From Rudanella lutea DSM 19387 (GTDB taxonomy: Bacteria; Bacteroidota; Bacteroidia; Cytophagales; Spirosomataceae): a stretch of DNA of 64,000 nt. Under the pieces are notes generated by a model. It was not told the origin of the DNA, ran no database searches, and worked only from the letters and a program-made list of their open reading frames with translations. The stretch lies in contig NZ_KB913013.1 of NCBI RefSeq assembly GCF_000383955.1, positions 229,694 through 293,693 of the forward strand, written 5' to 3'. Of this stretch, positions 8,176-16,587 are shown piece after piece (the stretch's first letter is position 1; each line of letters starts with the position of its first letter). The position numbers were made by a program, and so were the translations under genes.

Positions 8176-8679
8176 ATGTTTACAGCCACCGTCAACGACG
8201 CAGCCGAGGCTCCCTTCTCGATTCAATTTACGGCCAATGGCCCTCTGGTCAACGACGAACCCTTTGCCTGGGATCTGGCCCGGCTCAACGACAACACGTT
8301 TCATATTCTGCACCAGAACCGGTCGTACACCGCCGAACTGATTGAGCTGGATAGCGAAGCCAAAACGGTCAAATTGAGCCTCAATGGGCACCTGTACACC
8401 GTGCAGCTCAAAGACCGGTTCGATCAGTTGCTCGAACAGATGGGTATGAGCGGGGCGGCCTCAGCCAAAATCAACGATATTAAAGCGCCTATGCCGGGCC
8501 TCATTGTGGGCGTGAGTGTGCAACCGGGCGATGTAGTAAAAAAGGGCGATGCCGTTTTGATTCTGGAGGCCATGAAAATGGAGAACCTGATTAAGTCTCC
8601 GGGCGAAGGAACCATCCGGGCTATTCGGGTCGCGAAAGGCGATCGGGTCGAAAAGAATCAAGTGCTAATTGAATTTTAA
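8176..8679 (+). CDS. Biotin/lipoyl attachment (carboxylase BCCP-type) protein
   Basis: 167 aa. The C-terminal ~70 residues form a biotinyl domain: IKAPMPGLIVGVSVQPGD, then the biotinylation site EAMKMEN with target K134, ending RVEKNQVLIEF. The N-terminal ~95 residues (FSIQFTANGPLVND..., IELDSEAKTVKLSLNGHLYTVQL) are the small beta-domain found in acyl-CoA carboxylase carrier subunits. Carries the carboxyl group on biotin between carboxylase and carboxyltransferase, more likely of a propionyl/methylcrotonyl-type enzyme than AccB itself. No carboxylase subunits are adjacent. Same strand as the EamA gene upstream and pyrH downstream. Confidence 0.88.
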   Translation: MFTATVNDAAEAPFSIQFTANGPLVNDEPFAWDLARLNDNTFHILHQNRSYTAELIELDSEAKTVKLSLNGHLYTVQLKDRFDQLLEQMGMSGAASAKINDIKAPMPGLIVGVSVQPGDVVKKGDAVLILEAMKMENLIKSPGEGTIRAIRVAKGDRVEKNQVLIEF

Positions 8680-8681
8680 CG

Positions 8682-8689
8682 TATTTTTG
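8682..8689 (+). promoter_or_regulatory. Bacteroidota -7 box TATTTTTG before pyrH
   Basis: TATTTTTG matches the TAnnTTTG -7 consensus known from Bacteroides and Flavobacterium sigma-A promoters. It ends 5 bases before the pyrH ATG, so transcription from here would make an almost leaderless mRNA. No convincing -33 TTTG is seen. Confidence 0.35.
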
Positions 8690-8694
8690 CGGCC

Positions 8695-9417
8695 ATGTCT
8701 TCTCAACTCAAGTACAAACGAATTCTGCTTAAGCTAAGCGGAGAGGCACTTGCTGGCCCCAATGGTTACAATATCGATCCGGCTGTTCTCGAACAGTACA
8801 GTCAGGAAATCCTCTCGGTCGTCGAAATGGGTGTCGAGGTTGCCATCGTGATCGGCGGGGGCAATATTTTCCGGGGGGTGTCGGGCCAACGGTCTGGTAT
8901 CGACCGAGTGCAGGGCGATTACATGGGCATGCTCGCCACGGTAATCAACGCGATGGCCATTCAGAGTTCGCTCGAAAAGCACGGCATGTACACCCGCGTG
9001 ATGTCGGCGATTAAGATGGAACAGGTGTGCGAACCCTACGTTCGTCGCCGGGCGATCCGCCACCTCGAAAAGAAACGCGTCGTGATTTTTGGGGCCGGAA
9101 CGGGTAACCCTTACTTCACCACCGACTCAACGGCCGCTTTGCGGGGCAATGAGATCGAAGCCGACGTGCTGCTCAAAGGCACCAAAGTAGATGGCGTGTA
9201 CACGGCTGACCCCGTGAAAGACCCCACTGCCACCCGATACAACCACATCAGTTTCCGCGATGTGTACGAGAAAGAGCTCAACGTCATGGACCTCACGGCG
9301 TTTACGTTGTGCCGGGAAAACAACCTGCCCATTATCGTTTTTGATATGAATAAGCCGGGCAACCTCAACCGATTGGTGTCGGGTGAAGACGTAGGAACGC
9401 TTATTTCGAATGACTAG
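8695..9417 (+). CDS. pyrH: UMP kinase (uridylate kinase)
   Basis: 240 aa, the usual bacterial length. Phosphorylates UMP to UDP in the cytosol. Amino-acid-kinase fold: [13 protein letters not shown] (about 9-21, phosphate binding), [13 protein letters not shown] (about 49-61), [14 protein letters not shown] (UMP contact), [15 protein letters not shown], and the ATP-side [15 protein letters not shown]. Followed 130 bp downstream by frr, the classic pyrH-frr order; rpsB and tsf are not in front of it here. Confidence 0.96.
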   Translation: MSSQLKYKRILLKLSGEALAGPNGYNIDPAVLEQYSQEILSVVEMGVEVAIVIGGGNIFRGVSGQRSGIDRVQGDYMGMLATVINAMAIQSSLEKHGMYTRVMSAIKMEQVCEPYVRRRAIRHLEKKRVVIFGAGTGNPYFTTDSTAALRGNEIEADVLLKGTKVDGVYTADPVKDPTATRYNHISFRDVYEKELNVMDLTAFTLCRENNLPIIVFDMNKPGNLNRLVSGEDVGTLISND

Positions 9418-9547
9418 CTTTAAGGCGGTTTGCATGATTTTAGGTATTTAGTTTCGGAAAGCTGGCGTTTGGGCCGGGCCTACGTTGACAAAAAAACTGA
9501 GCCCGCTAAACGGTACGCAGCCAATCGGAGACTGTAAATGTTTGACA

Positions 9548-10108
9548 ATGGAAGAGATTGAACTATTCTTAGAAGATGCCAAAGACACAATGGAGAAGGC
9601 GTTGAAGCACCTTTCCATTGAATTGACAAAAATCCGGGCCGGCAAAGCGAGTCCAACCATGCTCGACGGCATTCAGGTGGAATACTACGGTGTTATGTCG
9701 CCTATTGGCAACGTGGCTTCGATTACTACACCCGATGCGCGCTCGATCGTGATTAAGCCGTTCGAGAAAAAAATGATCGGTGAGGTAGAGAAGGCCATTC
9801 GCAACTCAAACATCGGTCTGGCTCCCTCCAACGATGGTGAACTGATCCGGCTGAGTATTCCACCCCTGACGGAAGAACGTCGGCGTGACCTGGTAAAAAA
9901 AGTGAAGCAGGAGATTGAGGTGGCCAAGGTAAACGTGCGGAACATCCGTAAAGACACCAACGACTCGATCCGAAAGCTGACGAAAGAAGGCGTATCGGAG
10001 GATGCCGTGAAACAGGGCGAAGAGAGGGTTCAGAAACTGACCGACGCCTTTATAGCCCGCGTGGATGATGTGTTTGTGGCTAAAGAGAAAGATATTCTTT
10101 CGGTATAG
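9548..10108 (+). CDS. frr: Ribosome recycling factor
   Basis: 186 aa from ATG 9548; an in-frame TTG at 9485 would add 21 non-conserved residues. Splits post-termination ribosomes together with EF-G. The characteristic sequence is intact: LEDAKDTMEKALKHL, LTKIRAGKASPTMLDGI, the domain II segment, then PPLTEERRRDLVKKVKQ and NVRNIRKDTNDSI. Downstream of pyrH and followed by a strong intrinsic terminator. Confidence 0.96.
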   Translation: MEEIELFLEDAKDTMEKALKHLSIELTKIRAGKASPTMLDGIQVEYYGVMSPIGNVASITTPDARSIVIKPFEKKMIGEVEKAIRNSNIGLAPSNDGELIRLSIPPLTEERRRDLVKKVKQEIEVAKVNVRNIRKDTNDSIRKLTKEGVSEDAVKQGEERVQKLTDAFIARVDDVFVAKEKDILSV

Positions 10109-10125
10109 TCGATTTGATACAAATG

Positions 10126-10173
10126 AAAGTCCGGCCTGTTGCATGCATACGTGCAACAGGCCGGACTTTTTGT
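10126..10173 (+). terminator. Intrinsic terminator of pyrH-frr
   Basis: Perfect 18-bp stem: the left arm (10126-10143) begins AAAGTCCGGCCTG, the right arm (10152-10169) ends GGCCGGACTTT, the loop is 8 bases and a T-run follows. Confidence 0.85.
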
Positions 10174-10279
10174 TGGGATCAGCAGCCACCCAAAACGGCT
10201 GCGTACGTATCCGGTAGCGACACACGGGCCGAATTCGGCTAATCTGCTGGTAAATGCCGGTTTCCCGAACGATTTGCGT

Positions 10280-10287
10280 TACTTTTG
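10280..10287 (+). promoter_or_regulatory. Bacteroidota -7 box TACTTTTG
   Basis: TACTTTTG fits TAnnTTTG exactly and is followed by CAGG. It lies in the 308-bp gene-free space after frr, 130 bp before the 127-aa gene. A TTTC at 10261 could be a weak -33 element, although its spacing is short. Nothing else of note was seen between 10174 and 10416. Confidence 0.35.
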
Positions 10288-10416
10288 CAGGTGGCAACCG
10301 GAGCAGACGGTCTGTTTGGTCGGAAATTTTCCGTCGAAATAAACGGATTCTATATCGTTCGGAGCGCTGCCCCGCGTCCCGTTTGCTACTGGCTGGAACC
10401 GTTTTGACAAGACTTT

Positions 10417-10800
10417 ATGGGCCATCGTTGGTTTGGAACACTGGTTATGGGTTGGGTATTGGGTCTGAGCATGACCTTGTACCCGATGCTGTGGGCCGGT
10501 GAATCCGCGTCAGTGAAGCCCCGCCCGTTTCAGCCGCCTACCATTGCTTGCGCCCCCGACTCGCCCGACGACGAGTTTAAGCATTTCGGCGCCTACTTCA
10601 CCTTGCATCTGGGGCAACCGGTTTTCCCGGTTCGGGGATATGCCGGTACGATGGAGCCGTTGGCCCTACCAGCCCCATCTGGTTTTGTCTCGTTCGCTAT
10701 CCGGTTGCTCTACTGGGCCTATGCGCCCCGGCCGAATTATGGATACCGGGCGGCCATGCGGTTTATCTTCGAGCATCAAATCGCCATCAATGCCCCATAG
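10417..10800 (+). CDS. Hypothetical secreted protein, 127 aa
   Basis: The first ~28 residues (MGHRWFGTLVMGWVLGLSM...) look like a Sec signal peptide. The mature part is proline- and aromatic-rich, with HFGAYFTLHLGQPVFPVRGYAG, an amphipathic LLYWAYAPRPNYGYRAAMRF and an end at INAP. No family recognised. Two other frames are also open over part of this stretch, so coding is plausible, not certain. The signal peptide and steady composition argue for this frame. Confidence 0.5.
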   Translation: MGHRWFGTLVMGWVLGLSMTLYPMLWAGESASVKPRPFQPPTIACAPDSPDDEFKHFGAYFTLHLGQPVFPVRGYAGTMEPLALPAPSGFVSFAIRLLYWAYAPRPNYGYRAAMRFIFEHQIAINAP

Positions 10801-11014
10801 CGTCTTCTGGGTTTGGGGTTGCCAACGGGTTTTCTGTTCGCACACGTAGCTACCTACCGACAAAGACTGGCTCAAGATAGCCTGTTTTTGGCGTGGAGGT
10901 TCAGGTGTGAATCAGCCACCAGCCTGAAAGGCGCTCTCTTCGTTTTAATCGCCTGCCGAGGCTGGTGCTACCGCCGGGCGGGCCTGTGTTTTACTTTATC
11001 TTTCTGGTTTGTTT

Positions 11015-13318
11015 ATGTGGTCTGCGATAGCCCGCACTATTCTTTCGTACCGGCTGGTTTGGCTCGGTTTTCTGGTAGTCCTGACCGGGGTAATGGCCTA
11101 TTTCGGCACCCGGCTCCAATTGTCGTATCAAATTGCGCGGGTGCTGCCTTTGTCTGATTCGACTCAGTATCAGTACGAACGCTTCAAGGAGCGTTTTGGG
11201 GCCGATGGCACCCTGATGGTCATTGGCTGGCAAAGTGACCGCTGGTTTGACCTGCCGGTCTATCAGGGCTGGTACCAGATGACCGAGCAGGTTGGAAAAC
11301 TACAGGGCGTGCGGCAGGTGCTGTCCTCGGCCCGGATGTTTAACCTGCAGCGCAATGATAGCACCTGGGGAATCCGGCCGGTGGTAACCCGAATGCCGCA
11401 GACACAAGCCGAAGTCGATAGTCTGAAAACGCAGGTACTGAGCCTTCCTTTTTACGAGGGGCTGCTGATTAACCCGGCTACGAAAGCCACATTGATGGCC
11501 ATCACGTTTGATGAGCAGAAGCTAAACTCACGCGCCCGAATCGAGCTGGTGCAGACCATCCGGGAATACGGCAAGGCCTTTGCCGAGAAAAATAACATCG
11601 AGCTGCACTATTCGGGGCTTCCTTCCATTCGGACCGAAGTCATGAAGAAGGTGTCGGGTGAGATGAAACTCTTTATGGGGCTGGCGGCCGTCTTTACGGG
11701 CCTGATGGTCTGGTTGCTGTTCCGGTCGGGCCGGGTGGTCTGGCTGTCGATGACTGTGGTGGCTATCGGGGTATGTGTGGCCATAGGTACACTGTCGTTG
11801 CTGGGGTATGAAATTACCTTGCTCACAGGCCTGATTCCGCCCCTGCTCATTGTGATTGGCGTGCCGAACTGCGTATTTCTGATTAACAAATACCACGAGG
11901 AACTGGCCGAACACAGTGATAAGCAGCGGGCTCTGGAAGTCATGATCCGGCAGATTGGCTTGTCGTCTTTACTGGCCAATGTGACTACGGCGATCGGGTT
12001 CGGGGTATTTTACTTCACCAATAGCCGGTTGCTCATGGAGTTTGGCGTGGTGGCGGCTATCTGTGTGATGGCCGTGTACGTGGTATGCCTGCTCATGGTG
12101 CCTATTCTGCTCAGTTACCTGCCCGTACCGAAAGCGGGTCAGCTGCAAACCTTGCAAGGTGGCCGTTGGCGTGGGGTGCTCAACCGGGTCGACTACTGGG
12201 TGCATAATCGGCGGGGGCTGGTATATGGACTCGTTACGGTTATCACGGTACTCAGTTCACTGGGGATGTTTTTGATTCGGGTGGAGGGATACGTTGTCGA
12301 CGACTTACCCAAAAACGACCCGGTCTACACCGACCTGCGCTTTATCGAACAGCAGTTTAAAGGGGCTTTGCCACTGGAGGTGATGATCGACACCGGTGAG
12401 CCCAACGGGGTGTTTGCCGAAGCGGGCCGGGCCTTGTACAAAGTGCGGGCTCTGGAACGGGTGATGGACGATTACCCTGAATTTTCGAAACCCCGCTCAT
12501 TGGTCGATGCGATCCGGTTCGGGTACCAGACTTACCGGGGCGGCAACCCCAAATACTATGTGTTGCCTCCGGCTATGGAACTGAAAAAGATGGTCGGCGA
12601 TGCCCCGCTGACGGGGAAAGCCTCGGCTACCTCGTCGCTGGCTCAGTCGTTTCTGGATTCGTCGCGGCAAATCACGCGGGTGAGTTATCAAATGGCCGAT
12701 GTCGGGTCTATCCGGATGCAGGAAGTGCTGAGTAGCCTGCGCCCCCGGCTCGATTCGGTGTTTGCCGGTACGGGCTATAAAGTGAGCCTGACGGGCCACA
12801 GTCTGGTTTTTTTGCAGAGCAATGACTACCTGCTGGGTAATCTGTACGAGAGCCTGCTGATTGCCATTATTCTGATCGCACTGGTTGGGATGGTGTTGTT
12901 CCGGTCTGTTCCGATTATTCTCTTATCGAAATTACCCTGCCTGATTCCTCTGGTCGTGACGGCCGGTATTATGGGCTATGCGGGGATTCCGTTCAAACCA
13001 TCTACGATTTTGATTTTTAGTATAGCGTTTGGGTTGGCTTCCGACGGAACGGTGTACTTCCTGACGAGCTACCGGCGGCAGTTACAGCTTGGGCTGGAGC
13101 CCCCGGCGGCTATTAGCGCAGCCATTAGTGAAACAGGCATCAGCCTCATTTATACAGCGTTGATTCTGGCCGTCGGTTTCGCCGTGTTTGCCGCTTCAAG
13201 TTTTGGTGGTACGGCTGCTTTGGGCGTGCTGGTTGCTACAACGGTATTAATGGCTTGTCTGACAAACCTGGTGTTGTTGCCCGCTTTATTGTTGACCCTC
13301 AAACGCTATCGAGTGTAA
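11015..13318 (+). CDS. RND superfamily / MMPL-type exporter
   Basis: 767 aa from ATG 11015. Two repeats, each with one N-terminal helix, a large periplasmic loop and a five- to six-helix bundle: helices begin around LVWLGFLVVLTGVMAYFG, FMGLAAVFTGLMVWLLF, VAIGVCVAIGTLSLLGYEITLLTGLIPPLLIVIGVP, and in the second half LVTVITVLSSLGMFLI, LLIAIILIALVGMVLF and STILIFSIAFGLASDGTVYFLTSYRR. The 'GLASD' helix corresponds to the proton-relay region. Inner-membrane proton-driven export of lipids or hydrophobic compounds (HAE3/MMPL-like) is the family expectation; the substrate is unknown. No periplasmic adaptor or TolC gene is adjacent, consistent with this subclass. Confidence 0.88.
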   Translation: MWSAIARTILSYRLVWLGFLVVLTGVMAYFGTRLQLSYQIARVLPLSDSTQYQYERFKERFGADGTLMVIGWQSDRWFDLPVYQGWYQMTEQVGKLQGVRQVLSSARMFNLQRNDSTWGIRPVVTRMPQTQAEVDSLKTQVLSLPFYEGLLINPATKATLMAITFDEQKLNSRARIELVQTIREYGKAFAEKNNIELHYSGLPSIRTEVMKKVSGEMKLFMGLAAVFTGLMVWLLFRSGRVVWLSMTVVAIGVCVAIGTLSLLGYEITLLTGLIPPLLIVIGVPNCVFLINKYHEELAEHSDKQRALEVMIRQIGLSSLLANVTTAIGFGVFYFTNSRLLMEFGVVAAICVMAVYVVCLLMVPILLSYLPVPKAGQLQTLQGGRWRGVLNRVDYWVHNRRGLVYGLVTVITVLSSLGMFLIRVEGYVVDDLPKNDPVYTDLRFIEQQFKGALPLEVMIDTGEPNGVFAEAGRALYKVRALERVMDDYPEFSKPRSLVDAIRFGYQTYRGGNPKYYVLPPAMELKKMVGDAPLTGKASATSSLAQSFLDSSRQITRVSYQMADVGSIRMQEVLSSLRPRLDSVFAGTGYKVSLTGHSLVFLQSNDYLLGNLYESLLIAIILIALVGMVLFRSVPIILLSKLPCLIPLVVTAGIMGYAGIPFKPSTILIFSIAFGLASDGTVYFLTSYRRQLQLGLEPPAAISAAISETGISLIYTALILAVGFAVFAASSFGGTAALGVLVATTVLMACLTNLVLLPALLLTLKRYRV

Positions 13319-13347
13319 CATGAACACAACAGCTATAACTGTCCACA

Positions 13348-14235
13348 ATGACATCAACCGTAATCGAAACAACGACTCAAGCCCGGCTCCGCCTGCTTAA
13401 GGATCTGGGTTTTCTGTGTGCCGGCGTTCTCTGCGCGGGTATGGGGCTCAAAGGGTTTCTGCTTCCAAACGACTTTCTGGATGGGGGCGCTATGGGAATT
13501 GCCCTGCTGCTTGAAGTGACAACCGGGGTAGAACTGGCCCTGTTGGTGGTGCTGGTGAACCTTCCCTTCATCTGGATGGGCTACCGGCAGATTTCTCTTG
13601 GGTTCGCTATTCGAACTATTATTGCCATTGGGCTGCTGGCCATCTGTCTGGTGGTGGTGCCTTATCCGCTCGTTACGTCCGATAAGCTGCTAATATCGGT
13701 TTTTGGTGGTTTTTTTCTGGGTGCGGGCATTGGGCTGGCCATTCGGGGTGGGGGCGTCCTCGACGGTACCGAGGTGTTGGCCATCTGGATTAGCCGACGC
13801 TCTCCGCTCACGGTGGGCGACGTGATTATGGTGATCAACGTGCTCGTATTTGGCGCAGCTGCCCTGTTGCTCAATATCGAAACCGCCCTGTACGCCATGC
13901 TGACGTACCTGGCCGCGTCGAAAACAATCGACTTCCTGCTCCACGGTATCGAAGAATACACCGCTGTTATCATTATTTCGGACCAACACGAGGCCATCCG
14001 ACAGATGATTACCGAACAAATGGGGCGGGGTGTTTCGGTACTGAAAGGTGAAAAAGGCTACGGAAAACGGGGTATGCGGCACAACGATACGAATATCCTA
14101 TACGTGGTGGTGACTCGTCTGGAGCTGACTCGCCTGAAAGACAAGATCGAACAGATCGACAGTCAGGCGTTTATCGTTAATCACGGGATCGACGATGCCA
14201 AAGGAGGGATGGTGAAGGGCCGCCCGCTCCATTAA
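13348..14235 (+). CDS. YitT family membrane protein (DUF161 + DUF2179)
   Basis: 295 aa. Five to six transmembrane helices (about residues 15-190; first segment LCAGVLCAGMGLKGFLLPNDFLDGGAMGIALLLE) followed by a cytosolic DUF2179 domain (about 205-290; YTAVIIISDQHEAIRQMI, GRGVSVLKGEKGYGKRG, THILYVVVTRLE-like strand). The family is widespread and uncharacterised; transport or membrane sensing is inferred from architecture only. It starts 29 bp after the MMPL gene on the same strand and is likely co-transcribed. Confidence 0.9.
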   Translation: MTSTVIETTTQARLRLLKDLGFLCAGVLCAGMGLKGFLLPNDFLDGGAMGIALLLEVTTGVELALLVVLVNLPFIWMGYRQISLGFAIRTIIAIGLLAICLVVVPYPLVTSDKLLISVFGGFFLGAGIGLAIRGGGVLDGTEVLAIWISRRSPLTVGDVIMVINVLVFGAAALLLNIETALYAMLTYLAASKTIDFLLHGIEEYTAVIIISDQHEAIRQMITEQMGRGVSVLKGEKGYGKRGMRHNDTNILYVVVTRLELTRLKDKIEQIDSQAFIVNHGIDDAKGGMVKGRPLH

Positions 14236-14255
14236 CCAAACAAAACGGCCGTTGT

Positions 14256-14555
14256 ATGAGTCAATTAAACAGACAACCCGCGTTTGGAGCGCTGCCTTTG
14301 GTAGGGCTGTTGCTTGTGTTAAGCGCAATAGCCTGCCGGGAGTACGGCGAGAACCACGCCCGGCAAATTGAGGAAGAACGAAGCAACCCACCTGCGTACC
14401 GGGTGGTGACAATTGAAGGCTGTGAATACCTACGGATGGAGGTGACCCACGGGTATGCCGTACTCACCCACAAAGGCAATTGCCGTAATCCGATTCACTG
14501 CCGCATGGACACCGTTTCGCGACCTGACCGGACCGAAGGGATACCGGGTAGGTAG
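14256..14555 (+). CDS. Small exported/lipoprotein-like protein
   Basis: 99 aa. Residues 10-28 are hydrophobic and end LSAIAC, a plausible lipobox (C28), so the product is probably a lipoprotein. The mature part has YRVVTIEGCEYLRMEV then GYAVLTHKGNCRNPIH. The 'IEGCEYL ... HKGNCxNPIH' pattern recurs in small Bacteroidota and phage-associated proteins of unknown function. Two cysteines could form a disulfide. It starts 20 bp after the YitT gene. Confidence 0.65.
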   Translation: MSQLNRQPAFGALPLVGLLLVLSAIACREYGENHARQIEEERSNPPAYRVVTIEGCEYLRMEVTHGYAVLTHKGNCRNPIHCRMDTVSRPDRTEGIPGR

Positions 14556-14581
14556 GTAAACGGTGATCGATTGACCCACGC

Positions 14582-14613
14582 AATGCCGCTTGTTTCCCCG
14601 AACAAGCGGCATT
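14582..14613. terminator. Hairpin between small lipoprotein and antiporter genes
   Basis: Perfect 13-bp stem AATGCCGCTTGTT / AACAAGCGGCATT with loop TCCCCG. No T-run follows on the plus strand, so it may be a weak terminator or an mRNA-stabilising hairpin in the antiporter leader. It lies 16 bp before the ATG. Confidence 0.55.
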
Positions 14614-14629
14614 GCCATACTACAACGTT

Positions 14630-15883
14630 ATGGAACCATACACTTTGGTGCTGGTGGTGTTCGGCGTCGCTATTCTGGCGGTAGCCTGGCTGCCCTCAGT
14701 ACTGGAACATTATCCGCTCTCGTATCCTATTGTGTTTATCATTGGGGGCTGGGCATTTTATCAGTTTCCGCTTGGCTTGCCCGACCCCCGGCCCACAAGC
14801 CATCCTGAACTCGCTACGCACCTGACCGAACTCTGCGTGATTGTGGCGCTGATGGGTACTGGTCTTAAAATTGACCGGCGATTCCGCTGGCGAACCTGGA
14901 AACTACCGCTTCGTCTGGTCTGGCTGACCATGACCGTTACCATTCTGGTATTTGCTGGGCTCAACTGGTGGTGGGGCGGCTGGCCATTGGCTACGGCCCT
15001 TTTGTTGGGGGCGGCTTTGGCGCCCACTGACCCGGTACTAGCGGGCGATGTGCAGGTTGGTGACCCTAATGAGGGCAAAGAGGATACCGTTCGGTTTGCA
15101 CTCACCGCCGAGGCCGGCCTGAACGACGGGCTGGCGTTTCCGTTCGTGTATCTGGCCATCGGATTGGCTACGGCTACCTCGGCCACCTTGCCTACGACAC
15201 TAACCACCTGGGTATGGAACGATCTGTTGTATCGGGTGGGCATGGGTGTGCTGGGTGGCTGGCTGTCGGGTCGGCTGTTGTCGTACCTGATTTTTGGGCT
15301 ACCGCAGCGGATAAGCATCAAAACGTCGGCCTACGGATTTGTGGCCCTGGCCGTGACCTTGTTCAGCTACGGCATCACCGAAATGCTTCACGGATACGGC
15401 TTTCTGGCTGTTTTTGTGGCGGCTATCACCATTCGCAGTTATGAACGTACGCACGAGTACCACGAGTACATGCACGCTTTTTCAGATCAGATCGAGCGGA
15501 TTCTGATTGCCCTGTTACTCCTGCTGTTCGGAGGGTCGCTGGCTTTGGGGCTGCTCGACAGTTTGCAGTGGATTGATGCGCTGATGGGCGTGCTGCTGGT
15601 GTTTGTTATTCGGCCCTTGGGCGGGTGGCTTACCCTGCACCGAGCTGGTGCCTACGGCCTCGAACGCTGGGTGGTAGCCAGTTTTGGAATCCGGGGGATA
15701 GGGTCGTTTTTCTATGTGGCCTACGCCTTGCAGCAAGCTCCGTTTGCCAACCCCGAACGCATTTGGGCACTCACTGGCTGGATTGTGCTCTTGTCGATTT
15801 GCATACACGGTGCATTGGCAACGCCGGTTATGAAGTATCTGGACCGGCAAATGGCCCGGCCGGTTGGGAAGTCGGTATCCTGA
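14630..15883 (+). CDS. Na+(cation)/H+ antiporter, CPA1/NhaP type
   Basis: 417 aa from ATG 14630 (a TTG at 14612 lies inside the hairpin stem). Twelve or so helices of the Na_H_Exchanger fold. The ion-binding region reads ALAPTDPVLAGDVQVG (about 127-142) and EAGLNDGLAFPFVYLAI (about 162-178), the TDP and ND motifs expected of electroneutral CPA1 exchangers, with further helices through GIRGIGSFFYVAYAL. Inner membrane; sodium or potassium expulsion and pH homeostasis. No regulatory C-terminal domain. Confidence 0.9.
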   Translation: MEPYTLVLVVFGVAILAVAWLPSVLEHYPLSYPIVFIIGGWAFYQFPLGLPDPRPTSHPELATHLTELCVIVALMGTGLKIDRRFRWRTWKLPLRLVWLTMTVTILVFAGLNWWWGGWPLATALLLGAALAPTDPVLAGDVQVGDPNEGKEDTVRFALTAEAGLNDGLAFPFVYLAIGLATATSATLPTTLTTWVWNDLLYRVGMGVLGGWLSGRLLSYLIFGLPQRISIKTSAYGFVALAVTLFSYGITEMLHGYGFLAVFVAAITIRSYERTHEYHEYMHAFSDQIERILIALLLLLFGGSLALGLLDSLQWIDALMGVLLVFVIRPLGGWLTLHRAGAYGLERWVVASFGIRGIGSFFYVAYALQQAPFANPERIWALTGWIVLLSICIHGALATPVMKYLDRQMARPVGKSVS

Positions 15884-15940
15884 ACAACCGGACGGCCGCA
15901 TGAGTAGCCGAGCGGGTTTCGGCCGATGTAAATAGACTAC

Positions 15941-15965
15941 AAAAAAGCCCCGACAGGGCGGGGCT
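15941..15965 (-). terminator. Intrinsic terminator of the DUF4494 gene
   Basis: AGCCCCG / CGGGGCT stem with a 6-base loop. On the minus strand it is followed by six T. It also sits 60 bp after the antiporter stop and could work in both directions. Confidence 0.75.
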
Positions 15966-15970
15966 GGGGA

Positions 15971-16477
15971 TTAAACTTCTTCGGTTCTGACGGCCTCGTG
16001 CAGGGGCTTCAAATTAGCCGGGATTTTGTTTTCGTCGTTGTACGGGAAAATGTCGAGCAACGGCGTCCGGTTGATGTCCGTAATCTCGTAGGGCATCAAA
16101 ATCGTTTTGAGGCTGTCTTCGAGTTGCTCGTAGGCCTGCTTTACTGTGTTGGCGTTGATGAGCATACTGTTCACGATTTTCTTCTCCCGGCCTTTGTCGT
16201 CTTCGGTTGAGAAAATCACTTTTGCCTTGTACCAGGTGTCGCCCCCGTCTTCGATATGAAACACATCGGAGAGCTTCATTTTTGAGATGCGGGCAATCTG
16301 GAAATCAGGTGTATTGGCCGGAATCTCCCCATAGAGCCGCGCTTCGGCATCGGTGTACGAAACGGCATCGACGAGGTAGGCTTCCGTGATGGTTTTTAAC
16401 CGAACCTGATCGCCCTGACGGTCGGTTACGATTTCTTCTTTCTGGTATTTGATGGTGCCTTGGAACCAGGTTGGCAT
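15971..16477 (-). CDS. DUF4494 domain-containing protein
   Basis: 168 aa. Starts MPTWFQGTIKYQKEE and continues with the conserved blocks VRLKTITEAYLVDAVSYTDAEARLYGE, ISKMKLSDVFHIEDGGDTWYKAKVIF and LINANTVKQAYEQLEDSLKTILMPYEI. This family is restricted largely to Bacteroidota, soluble and without assigned function. Single-gene unit with its own terminator. No anomalies. Confidence 0.88.
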   Translation of the reverse strand: MPTWFQGTIKYQKEEIVTDRQGDQVRLKTITEAYLVDAVSYTDAEARLYGEIPANTPDFQIARISKMKLSDVFHIEDGGDTWYKAKVIFSTEDDKGREKKIVNSMLINANTVKQAYEQLEDSLKTILMPYEITDINRTPLLDIFPYNDENKIPANLKPLHEAVRTEEV

Positions 16478-16587
16478 AGTACGATGACGTTGTTTGTGAA
16501 AACTGTTGGCGCTGGATGGCTGCGGTCGGGGCTAACAAGTTGGGGGTCAGATCCCCGAACCGGGCGTCCGGTTTGCGTCGGTCAAAG

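Noticed and set aside
10254-10849. Alternative frames (10254-10502 and 10544-10849) as genes
   Set aside because: Neither has a credible start or domain; the frame at 10417 with a signal peptide explains the region better.
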